Source: Sinonovacula constricta
Lineage: Eukaryota; Mollusca; Bivalvia; Cardiida; Solecurtidae
NCBI GenBank assembly: GCA_007844125.1
Contig: CM017560.1
Span: 3,024,125 to 3,088,124, forward strand
Direction of reading: 5' to 3'
DNA: 64,000 nt
The translations under genes were made by a program, and so were the position numbers. Of this stretch, positions 27,701 to 39,700 are shown in pieces. The first letter of the stretch is position 1. Every line of letters begins with the position of its first letter. Below the pieces are notes generated by a model. The model was not told the origin of the DNA. It worked only from the letters and a program-made list of their open reading frames with translations, and searched no databases.

Positions 27701-30700
27701 CATATGTATTTATAAACTTGGGTGGAGTGTAACAGTGCAAGGTAAATTTGTTGCTCAAGGAAATTATCAGGGGCCTGACCGGGGTTCAAACCATGGGCCC
27801 CGTGATCCGGAATTGTGCATCCTACCACTGGACTATTCCACTCCAACAAAAATATATATTAAATCATCCATTAATTCAACCATATTGTACATTATTACCT
27901 ACCTGTAAACACTTCCACTTCACACAGCGTCAGCAGGCCAGTGTCACGACGCACAACCACCAACTGCACGGGACGTACTGGGCTCACATCTATGGTGTAT
28001 ATTCCATTCCCATATGGCTGTCCTATGTTGTCATACAGCAATATCTCTGCAGCACCCAAATCAGCTTTGGTATACACTTGGAAGCCAGCCAGCTGATCAT
28101 TGTCTGAAATATGAGAAGTTATGAGATTTACATAAGGTAAATATTTCTACAGGAATTTTCCAACAGAGCTCACACCTGCAATGCCTGTATTTGGTGCTTA
28201 TCTCTTGTCTATATATTGGAAAGCATCGTAAAAAGAAAAAAAATATTTATGAATATTATTTAAATATGTGTATTTGAAGCTGTTCCCTCACTGACAACTG
28301 CAGCATGCATTGAATATTGCATCAATGCCTAATATAATTGTTGCATACCTATTTCCCGACCACGGATGACGACCTGGCTGACCCAGTGCACCTGAATCAG
28401 GTCTACCTGCCAGAAGTTACCAGCCTGGCCCTCAGAAGAGCTGCAGCACCGGGTGTTATCTGGGTCCAATCTCTCTGTACATCCATCCACCGCCTTGTCT
28501 GCTGTCCACAGGAACAGGTAGAACAGGTCAGCAAGCTGGTAGGCTGGTTTGTTAAGGGCCACATTTACACCTGAAACCAAAATATTTGTTTGTTTCTTAG
28601 ATCTACTACAGAAAATACAGTGCTTAATTAGCTGCAAAATCGCAAGGTACATACAATGTGAACATTTGTAAACAAGATGGCTTGTTTTGTATAGGGAAGC
28701 AGTTCCAAGCTGAATGGTCAGTTTTAAGTGTTCAAAAAGATAGTATAGTCAACTCTCGTTATCTCAAATTTCAAGGGACCGTAGAAAATAGTTTGAGATA
28801 TCCGAAGTTTGAGTTGTCCGAATTTAAGGATAGTTAGTGTAAATCTTAAAAATCTTATCTGCTACACAATGACTGGTAATGACTGAAATTCCTTGTTATA
28901 TCTGCCACTGTAAACTAAGTTTCTGCAAGTTTGTGTGGTTTTGCATGTTAAAAGTGTTATTAGATTTTTTTACAATGTAATTTAATATTCTTCTTTTTAT
29001 TGTAGATTGTTGCGTCGTCGTAAGTGCATGGCCTAATTTTGTATACCTGAAGCTTATTTTTATCCTATAATCAGTACGTGTATTGTGGGTAGGTAGTGGA
29101 AGAATGATAAAATCACTAACGCGACCTCTCATTTTATTTACATGTTGAGAAGGCCGTGTCAACAAGTTCTCAAAAACTGTTACAACAGCAAGTACAAACT
29201 GAAACACTTTAATCAGCGTTAATTGATTAACGAAATTGTTGTTCATTAAATCAGCTAATTAAATAATAATCGATTAACCTCTTCTCTAAATTACGTGACA
29301 TCCTGATTGCCGATAATTGGCGATAAAACTCGCGCCCAAATCTTCGTGAGTTTCACGGTAGGTGTGAAAATCACTATTGTTGCCGTTTTGCATCTTATAG
29401 CAATTTGAAGTTTGAGATAGACCAACTGATTTCAACAGTTTTATACGTGTAGGGACAAAGAATTTAGTTTGATATATCCGATTATTTGACACATCCGAAT
29501 TTGAGTTAAGCGGAGTCGAACTATAAAGAAACTATAAGGGAAAAAACGGGACCGTAGAAAACAGTTTGACATAACCGGAAATTTGAGATAACCGATTTTG
29601 AGATAACGAGAGTTGACTGTATTCTAGGGATACATGCGGAATTTTCAATATAGCCAGATTTGTGTCTTTTTTTTATAATTGGGTGATACTTAAAAAGCAT
29701 AAACACTTGCCATTGTTCTTGCACGATTTTTCATTATCAGCCATCTATATTCTAAGTTTGAAGCAAGTCTATCACAATGTAGTTTAACAAGCAAAATCAA
29801 CAATTGAAAATAATCATAATTTCCAAACTTGTTAGGCTTTTGTGGTGTGCATTACCCATTATCACGGGCTTTCTGTATTACAAGTTATATTACAAGTTAG
29901 AAGTGAATCCCTGTCATAATAATAAAGTTAGGTGCAGCTCCACACAATCAAAATGAAGAAATGGAAAAAGTTACAAATCTGGAAAGTGTGAGAAACTTGA
30001 ACTTAAAACATCACTTCACAACAAGCTAACAATATCCCAAGTATAAAGAAAATCTGCCAAAGTGTAACTAAGCTAAACAAAAAATATTAACCACTTTACA
30101 AAAGGCTGATGACCCTCTGACACCACCACCTACACATTGAAGAACAAACCTGCCACCCATCAGCCCTCCAGTTCTGACCAACCAAAAACCTATTTTATTC
30201 CATAAAAAATCTGGCTAATAATGTATGAGTAAACTTTTATCTTCAAGTGAATAAATGGCTAATTGTGTTTAAAAGCAATTGTGTCCAAGATTGGAATAAT
30301 TATGTCAGTAGAATAATCACAAATCAGACTTGTAAGTCAAACCTCTTTTAGTTGAGAAAATAACCGTAGTAGGTCAGAAAAAAACAAAACATTGTTTTTC
30401 TTTGTTTCTCAAAAAGTTACTACTGTGAGAGGCAAAAAAAGTGATTTAAGTCTTTGTATGCTTAAGAACCTATTATAAGGTAAAAGTAAATAGTATGGAT
30501 CCAGATCAGCCAGTTCTGTGCTGTGAGCTGTCTGACCAGTCCCTACAATAATTTCAGCTGCGTTACTACAAATATTTCTTGTTATGTTTGCATGTATGGG
30601 TCAACAAATAACTAAGATTGTGTAATCCTTACACATAAATTTACCAAGCTATAAGGGTTAACTGTTGACATTTCTACATATCTTAGATCCTAGACTTTAT

Positions 30701-33700
30701 ATATACAGTAATCCTGTAAAACAAACAGAAACTAAGGGTAATCTAATCAACAGAAAATGTTTGCTGGAAAAAAAGCTGGCAAAAAAACATTTCAAGTAAG
30801 TTACATAAAAGAAGGCACATCATAGAAAAGTGTTTATTTTTTACCTTTAATAAACTTTAAACAACAGCAACCAAAGTTTGTTATTTACCTGGTCCAGCTA
30901 CAATTGGTGAAGGTGAACCAGTTGTAGTAGTTGTTGTTGCAGTTGTAGTTGTTACTTCTGTTGTTGGTAGTAAAGTTGTTGTTTCTGTTGAAGTTGTGGC
31001 TGCTGCTGTTGTAGTTGTTGCTACTGTTATTGCTTCTGTTGTTGTTGTTGTTTCTACTAATGTTGTTGTGGCTTCTAATGTTGTTGTGGCTTCTGTTATT
31101 GTTGTTGTTTCTACAGTAGTTATTGGTTCTGTGGTTGTTGTATCAGCAAGGGTTGTTGTTGCTAATTCTGGAGCCGCTAAAGCATAAAAGTCAAGAAGCT
31201 CACAACAGCAGTTATTTTGTCATACAAGAGCACAATCTCTCTCCTTCTAACAACACAGTGCAAAGAAACAAGAAGAAATTTGGCCATGCCATGAATCTAG
31301 GTTTTCAACGATTTAACAATTTTACACAAATTATTAAGCAGAAACTGTTTTTCTTTTTTTAGTAACAGTGACCTTGACCTGACTGGCCGCAAATCCAATC
31401 CCAAGCTAGGTCTTCATGCAAGCTTGCTATATTCGAAGTTTCAGCAAGATTGGTTTATTCAAACTGAAGTTATTGACCAGAATCTGTTTTTCTATTTTTT
31501 TTAGAAACAGTGACCTTGACACGACTGGCTCCAAATCCAATCCAAAGCTAGGTCTTCATGCAAGCTTGCTATATCCAAAGTTTCAGCAGGTTGGTTTATT
31601 CAAACTGAAGTTATTGACTGGAAACCCTCTATTTGATGCAGCTAAAAAATTATCCATCCATTAACCTACCCATATTGTCAATGGTTACCTACCTGTAAAC
31701 ACCTCTACCTCACATAGAGTCAGCAGGCCAGTGTCACGACGCACAACCACCAACTGCACGGGACGTACTGGGCTCACATCTATGGTGTATATTCCATTCC
31801 CATATGGCTGTCCTATGTTGTCATACAGCAATATCTCTGCAGCACCCAAATCTGCTTTGGTATACACTTGGAAGCCAGCCAGCTGATCATTGTCTAAAAT
31901 ATGACCGGTTATCATCTTATATCAGAGCTCTGCCATTCTACCATTCTTATGGTGCTGTGCTGCTGCTATACTTTAATTTTAAATTCTTGTTCTGCTAGTC
32001 TTTAAGCACGACACCCATAACTAAAAGTGAAACGTACAGTGGTATAATAATAGGTACAACAATGTTCCAAAAAGTAAGTGTATGGCACAGAAGTCTTTCC
32101 AAAATCAAGGCATATGGTGCTTTTGTACTTTAATCTATTTTGTTGACTTTCACACATACTGAATCACTGCCTCATATAATTGCAGGCTTACCTATTTCTC
32201 GCCCATGGATGACGACCTGGCTGACCCAGTGCACCTGAATCAGGTCTACCTGCCAAAAGTTACCAGCCTGGCCCTCAGAAGAGCTGCAGCACCGGGTGTT
32301 ATCTGGGTCCAGTCTCTCTGTACATCCATCCACGGCCTTGTCAGCTGTCCACAGGAACAGGTAGAACAGGTCGGCAAGCTGGTAGGCTGGTTTGTTCAGG
32401 GCTACATTCACACCTGAAAAAATTCATTGGTGCTAGTCAAAAAGAAACACATTATAATAATAAAAGTAATAATTCTAGATTTAAAAAAGACTCAGCATTT
32501 CTATTGTTTTTACTTGTTCATATGCCTTAAATGCTTCTAAAAGGGGTTTATATTTGATGGAATGAAAATTTAAATTGCAGCCTTTGTTATTTAGAAAAAG
32601 CACCAGATGCACTTTGGATAGAACATGCAATATTTTTAAAGAATCTAAGAAAAATCTTACATAATAAAGGACATAAGTTTTTACAAATAAATAAAATATT
32701 GAACACGTATAAGAACATACATATGGGAATAAGTTGATGGTCTGTATTTAACTAAAGTTTCAAAGAATCCATCTTGTAGATCAAGAGCAAGCACAAAAAT
32801 CTAATACCAAATATAAAAATCACATAAAACTGTAACAATCTGTACATCATATATGTAGTGCAAAGCTGAAGTATATAACATCTACCACTTTTAACATTCT
32901 GACCTAAAATAACAACCCTTTCCCAAATTATAACTTACCATGATTTACCATTAAAAAGAATGTGTGGTTGAAGACAGTTAAAAATAATTAATGTAACTAT
33001 TATGTTAAATATCCCCTCGGGCACAAAAAATGGCTTAGCAAGAGGTCAAGATGAATAACTCTTTAGCCTGCCAATTCTGGGTTCTTATACCAGTTGGTAA
33101 CAAAATTCATGGCAAGCATAACTTCCAACTAATAAGACAGACTTGTACCCATTCATTCGTCTGAGGACTTCTGGCATCATAAGAGATGGAGACCACCTTA
33201 ACCTCCACTATTGTGTCATCAGAAATTTAATCCATGTATAAATGTTTAAAAACTAAACTTCAGTACCAAAGCCAATTTTTCCTTTACCTGGTCCAGCCAC
33301 AATGGGTGCCATTTCTGTTGTTGTTATTGGCTCAGCAGTGGTGGCTGGTTCTTCAGGTGGAGCAAGTGCTTCAAAACAAAAAGAAATCATTACAGATAAC
33401 AGACCTGACTAGAAAGTTGTTTTAAATAAAAAATAATCACTTTTAAAAAATGAAGCTGATATCAAATGATTTTTCCTCTTTTTTCCATACTACATGAATT
33501 GTGAGGAGTTTCTTCCCAACAACATTACGCTGATCAGTTACTTAACAATAAAACCCTAACTCTAATTAACACTTGACATGTTACAATTTATTATTAAAGA
33601 ATATTTTTTATTTATTTATTTCACACCGCTCTCAACTTCATAACCTTTCACTTAGTTAACAATTTGATTTGTTCCGTGACGTTTCATGAATCTTTTCATT

Positions 33701-36700
33701 ATTTCACTTTACTTTGAACACATAGAAAAACTGTAATTAAACAATATTGGAAAACACATAACAATAAAAAGGCATGACAAGAGTAATGTCCCTTGCAAAA
33801 TTTATCTTGTCTTTTCAATTTTAAATCTTGCAGAGACCTACCTTTATAAACCAGTACCTCGCACAATGTGAGGATGGCATAACGCCTCACAGTGATGATG
33901 TCAGCGGTGATGGGTGGATCAATCTCCACCACAAACATCCCATTGTCATACGCCACACCTGTGTTGTCATAAACCAGCTGTTCCGGGTCGGAACCCAGCT
34001 GCAGGTATAGCATAAAGCCTTCCAGCTGGTTGGAAATATCTGAAATAAAAGTTCATTATTCGGATAGTTACATAAGTTTCCCCATCATCTAGAAATTGAC
34101 CTTATGACATCACTTTTTAGGACACTGCTTACCACACCGAACACTATGTCTTTCATTGATAGAATGTTCTATGTCACATGGTAATGAATTGTAGGTGCTC
34201 TAGTAAATTCTAGAATGTTTAATGGATGGTGCAATTTGAACCCTTCTACTTTGGATTACAAATAGTGTATTTTGGAAATTATATTCATAATATCGCCATA
34301 TTCTGACATAACTTTTTATTATTTTGGATAAAAAGGGGAATTTGGATTTTCATCAATTAAGTGGGCAATTTAATTAAGACATGGATCAGCTTGGACTTTA
34401 TTTGTTATACATGATTTTGTTCTGTTTGTTGAATGCAAGTATATGTATTGTAATATTTTGTTTAATAAAACATACTGTGTTGTAAAACTTACTGCTGGAT
34501 TTAACTTTCTGTTGTGCCATTGATCATAACAGAATCTAGACTAAAATTATTTCTCAGGGATTGCATGACTTAAAATATATACATGCATTGCATGATAAGA
34601 TATATAGTGATAAATTGTTCAAAAGTGATATCGAAAGACATGGATATATGAAGACATCTGATTGTAATTTGGAGATAATATACCCTAAATGTTAGAAATT
34701 TATTGATATACCTTCCAATCAGGAAAGAATAGAAATTAAGTATGAGCTATTGCAGATACATATAGATATAATACATGTTTTCTAGGTTTGTAATTGACCA
34801 CTAAATATCTAATGACATAACAGAAAAAAAGTTAATTTAGTAAGCTATTCAGTCTGAGTTCTATGTTAGTTTTTTGATTTTTGACTAATTGTAATGTTGA
34901 GATTTCATTGTTTTATGACAAATCTGAAAAAAATCTTATGACACTTATTATTGTCAATTGTAGATCATAGGTTCTAACTGGAACAAACATTGACATGTAT
35001 AGCAATGGCAATGTGCTTAATATGTTCCTGTGTCTTAACAAGTATAGTATAATGATAAAATAAGGTGTTTCCGTGGTATTTAAGATAAGTTCACATAGAA
35101 ATGAAGATCTAATCATTAATGAATATTTATTTTTCTCTTAGCAATAATATCCGGGTTTGAATAAGCCCTTAATAGGCCCTTAAAATGAATGTACAACATT
35201 TAAATTGTGACCCATCACAAAATCTTATCATCTGCAACTTTTGAACGGAAGTCACCAATTGTTTAACCTTGTATCACGTTACTACGTCTGCGCGGTTCAT
35301 TAATTACGAACATTGAATGAATGCAACTCAAAATAAAAGGTAATAAATATTTCCTCATTAGATCTGCATTAAATTGCTTGTCGTCATCATAATCATTATC
35401 ATCTTCTCATCGTCGTCGTTAACGTCGTCATCATAACTGGCAGCGTAATCGGCGTAATCCTCAGCAACATCATAATCTCGTCATCACCACTACCTTCAAC
35501 TAATATTATGGTGTATCATCAGTCATGACAATCAACATCATCATGGCAATCTTACCAGATCTGCCCATTATAACCACCCTCTCTATATCATGGGCGCCTC
35601 CTAGGTTTGTGGTCCAAAATGTTGGCATTGAGTCCGAACAGGAACAACATCGGCTGGTCTCCGGATTATCTCTGACGTCACACCCATCCACGGCCTTGCT
35701 AGCATCCCACAGAAAGCCATTCCAGTTGAGGACGTTTTGTTGGCTTGCCGTGGTACCAAGAGCTATGTTTGGATTCTCTAGGGCAAGAAACGAAATATTT
35801 GAAATGAAATATGGAATTGGTATCTTTAGTAAATAATTATAATAAAATTTTACAAAAGAAAGTTAGTAGCTACAAAACTTAAAGCGAGAAGATAAAAGTA
35901 CATGTTCCACAGTTTCAGATACCTTATAGATGGCATTATATAAAATTAGCCAATCGGCACTATTGTTACTGACTACACAATCTCAAAACAGCGCACTCTA
36001 GTCAGAGAGCTGCCTCTGGACTATTTCAAATCAGGACAAAGACCCGTCACGCTCATGACAAAGTCCAAATATTCGTTGAAAACTCTCAATTATCAATACT
36101 TTGCTGTGACAATTGGACAGTCTATTTCCAGGGAATTTGTGCTGGTTATACTAACCCTTTCTACATATGAAGATATGCGTAGCGGGATATACACTAATGC
36201 ATAAAATATGCTTTAGAAAAAAGAACAAAAATAGGGATCTATAAATCTCTCCCAGGTTGTTAAAAATGTACAAAATATGCAGAAATACAAATGGTGCATG
36301 CATGTGCGAACTTTTAGCTTCCAAACATTACCTTCGTTTTCTTTTAAATAATGTGGCACACATTTTATGGTACAACCATATTCTAAAAGTCGTAGTATTC
36401 AAATATTCCTTCGAACTAAAACTAATACAACCATAAAATATTTATAAAAATAAAGCTTTATCGAATGTTTTCTGGGTGTTTGGGCTCATTTAATAGATTT
36501 TGGACAAAGACACCATGTTCATATTTCTTACGTTTGTTTTGAACATTACAAATTAAATAGTCATTGAAATGCACTCAAATCTATCTGGATATTAACTATA
36601 AGCGTAAATTAATTAATCATTAATTCGTGCTAAGTAGGCTCATTCTTAAGAACAATTAAGAAGCTTTTTTTTTTATTTAAAAAGAAAAATCCTAACCTGT

Positions 36701-39700
36701 TTTGCACAGCGGACCGGTCCAACCGACAGCACATTTCCAAGGACACAGTCCAGTTTCTCCGTTACAGACTTGATTGTCCATACAACTGCCGCACTGGCTC
36801 ATACACCCGCTGCCATAGAAACCGGGAGGGCAGGCTGCAAATAAGTGAAACATTTTTTTATAAAAACAAATATATTTAAAATAATGATCAGGCACTTGTG
36901 CATAGCTAAAAAATGTGTACGTTGTTTTCTCTGTATTTCAGATACTTGCGAAAAAAACATTGCTATAGCAGCAGATCAACATGTTGTACCAACATGAATA
37001 TCTAACTGTACAATTATTACTGAAGGACTATTTGTAGACTTACAAAAAAACAAAAAAACAAAAAACAAACAAACAAACAAACAAACAAACAAAATAACAA
37101 CATATAAACATAAAAATCTTTAAAGTACTTTATTACATTCGAGCGTGTTTTTGAAAATAATGTCTTAGTCACGGTCTTGCCGTTCGTCTATGCAATATGT
37201 ATTAATTATAAACCTGGCCAGACAAATGAAACATAAAATAATAATAAATACAACAACATATTTATTACATTGTACTCTTCAAATTTGAAGATAATTAAAG
37301 AAATATCTCACTTTAATTGTGCCAGCGCAATGTATGTGAACAACGATAAAATTCCGTCCATATACTCACGTGACATGCACGTGCCGCCAAGCCAGCCTGG
37401 GTCACAACCGAACAGACACACTCCCGTGATTGGGTCACATGTCATGTCATCAAGACAGTTACCACATGGTTCCGTGCATAGCTCACCCCAGAACCCTGTC
37501 GGGCAATCTGTGCAGAATATCATGGAATAGATCATCAATTTCTTATTTAATAAGCATTGTACAATTTGCTTTTTCCAAACATATAATTGTGTAAATCCGG
37601 GTTTTTCAATTATTCTCCGAAGATCGAAAGGGAAATTCGACACGTCATATTTTGTGTCGTAATAACATTTGTGCATAGTTTTATAAAACTGCATTTGATT
37701 TTTCGAAACCTCAATGTACATAAGCTTTTACTAAGTCGCCAGTGAAACGACAACAAAAACAAAAACGACAGCAAAAAACAACAACATTTCTTTCCGTTAC
37801 TTAGTACAAACACTATAGACTACACATCCTTAATTCTATTAAAAGAACTTAACGTTTATAACAGGATCAAGATTCGATAAAAGATACACGCTTACGAAAT
37901 AACAGGATATAAAATGTAGTTTTGCTCCTAGTTTGTATTCATGAACAGACTCGTTGCACCGACAAGTTAACCAACCCTTATTTGGTATAGGTCTTTTTAT
38001 AAGGCGAAAAACAAGTGTTATAGGGAATCTTGTTTAATTTTATCTTGCATTTGCTATTTTCGCATTTTAAATCATATTAAAGTATTCAGCAATACTCAAT
38101 AACTTCTTTTGTATTGTACCGAAAACATGCAATAATTTTGTAATAGAAATGATAAACATGTAAATAAAGAATGCCTTAATGAGAGGTATATTGAAGTCTG
38201 AACTTCCTGGCAAATAAAGATTTGTATATTTTTCTTTATTCTAGCTGGCAGTTTTTTTTTCATACATAGTCAAAACGGGTTTTAAACGGACATGGTTTTG
38301 TTTTGAAGTTTTAAGGTCAACAAAAGCATGTAATTTAATAAATGTTACAATCAGAATATGACTAAAAAGAACAACACTATTCGATACGGCGTCTTTAAAT
38401 ATTGTGTGTATTGTCAGTTGTACACAATTACGAAAAAGGAATAAATATGCGGTGTTATGTAAAAATTTCATGAGAGTTTTTTTTGTCACTCTTATTTTCT
38501 TAAAATACAAACCATCCGATAGAAAGATCCGTCAAACGCATTAATAAAATTATGGAAAAATCTGGTAGCTTTAACTCTCCTGGTAGAATTTATTTCTGTA
38601 ATTTTCCTTTTAAAATAACGAAGTTAAATTGCCTTTTGACACATTGTAACATTTTCAAATTGGCCACAATGCTACTAAGATAGGAAGCTTTTACAACAAT
38701 AAGAACAGAACAATCGAGTGAAACGAATGAATTGCTTTTATATCTAACCACGTTCATTTCACAATTATTTTGATACTCATTAGTGTTAATGATTGTATCC
38801 GACAGTTTGGACCAAAAATCGTGTCAAAATAGATCAATGTTACATGAACAGATCTCTGCTGCTTTTTGTTGGTGTCCTACATCGACGTGAAAAGTGAGCC
38901 ATATCGACACAATCATCATTACAAAACGTATTTCCCATCTGAACCACGCTGCACAGTTAGCTTTTTTTAAACTAGGAAGACCCACGCCACAACTTATATT
39001 TTAGCTAATCCACGACATCCACGCTTACGTTTAGCTGGAAATCCAATCGGTCTTACTTATAGATTTAAAAAAATGAACATTTTTTGACCTGATTGAGGAC
39101 TTTTACTGCCCTTGAATTGAGATACTGTTTATAATTGTCTAAGTTAAACTAAATGTAGAAATCATGCACAAATTACCCAAACAGAGGTCAAATATTGTTA
39201 AATATATTGGACATAGGCAAACTGTCTGATACCACCTTTAAACATAGTATTAGTTTAAACATATTTTATTTCAAATATTTTACATGATTTTACATAGAGT
39301 ATACAATGCAAATGAAAAAGGATTGAAACAAAAGCTAAAGCTTATCGTGTTTCTCTCCCAGCACAATAGTGTATGATATGGCAATAGACTGACATTACAT
39401 TTTAGATATAAGTAAAAAGTATAGTATTCAGCAAACTAAAAATATTAATACTGTATGTAAAAAGTAAGAAAAAACAAGAAGAGAGTAATGAAAGTGCAAT
39501 TTAGGAATCTAACTGAAATCCAAAGAAAACGAAAAGAAAAGAAAAGAGAAAAACACATTTATTAATTTTCGTTGTACGAGAAAGATGGAATAAAACCCAA
39601 AGGGTTCGCTTTCAATACTGTCTGCACAATTTGCAACGAAGTTTTCACTTTATTAAAACCTTATTTTATTATTTTTGATGAGTGATGTAATGATCGCCAA

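Noticed and set aside
27770..27845. Functional tRNA gene
   Set aside because: Boxes are present but I could not fold a proper acceptor stem; SINE head is more likely.
27748..28107. 119-codon plus-strand frame
   Set aside because: Antisense shadow of lectin-like exon 11 plus the SINE head.
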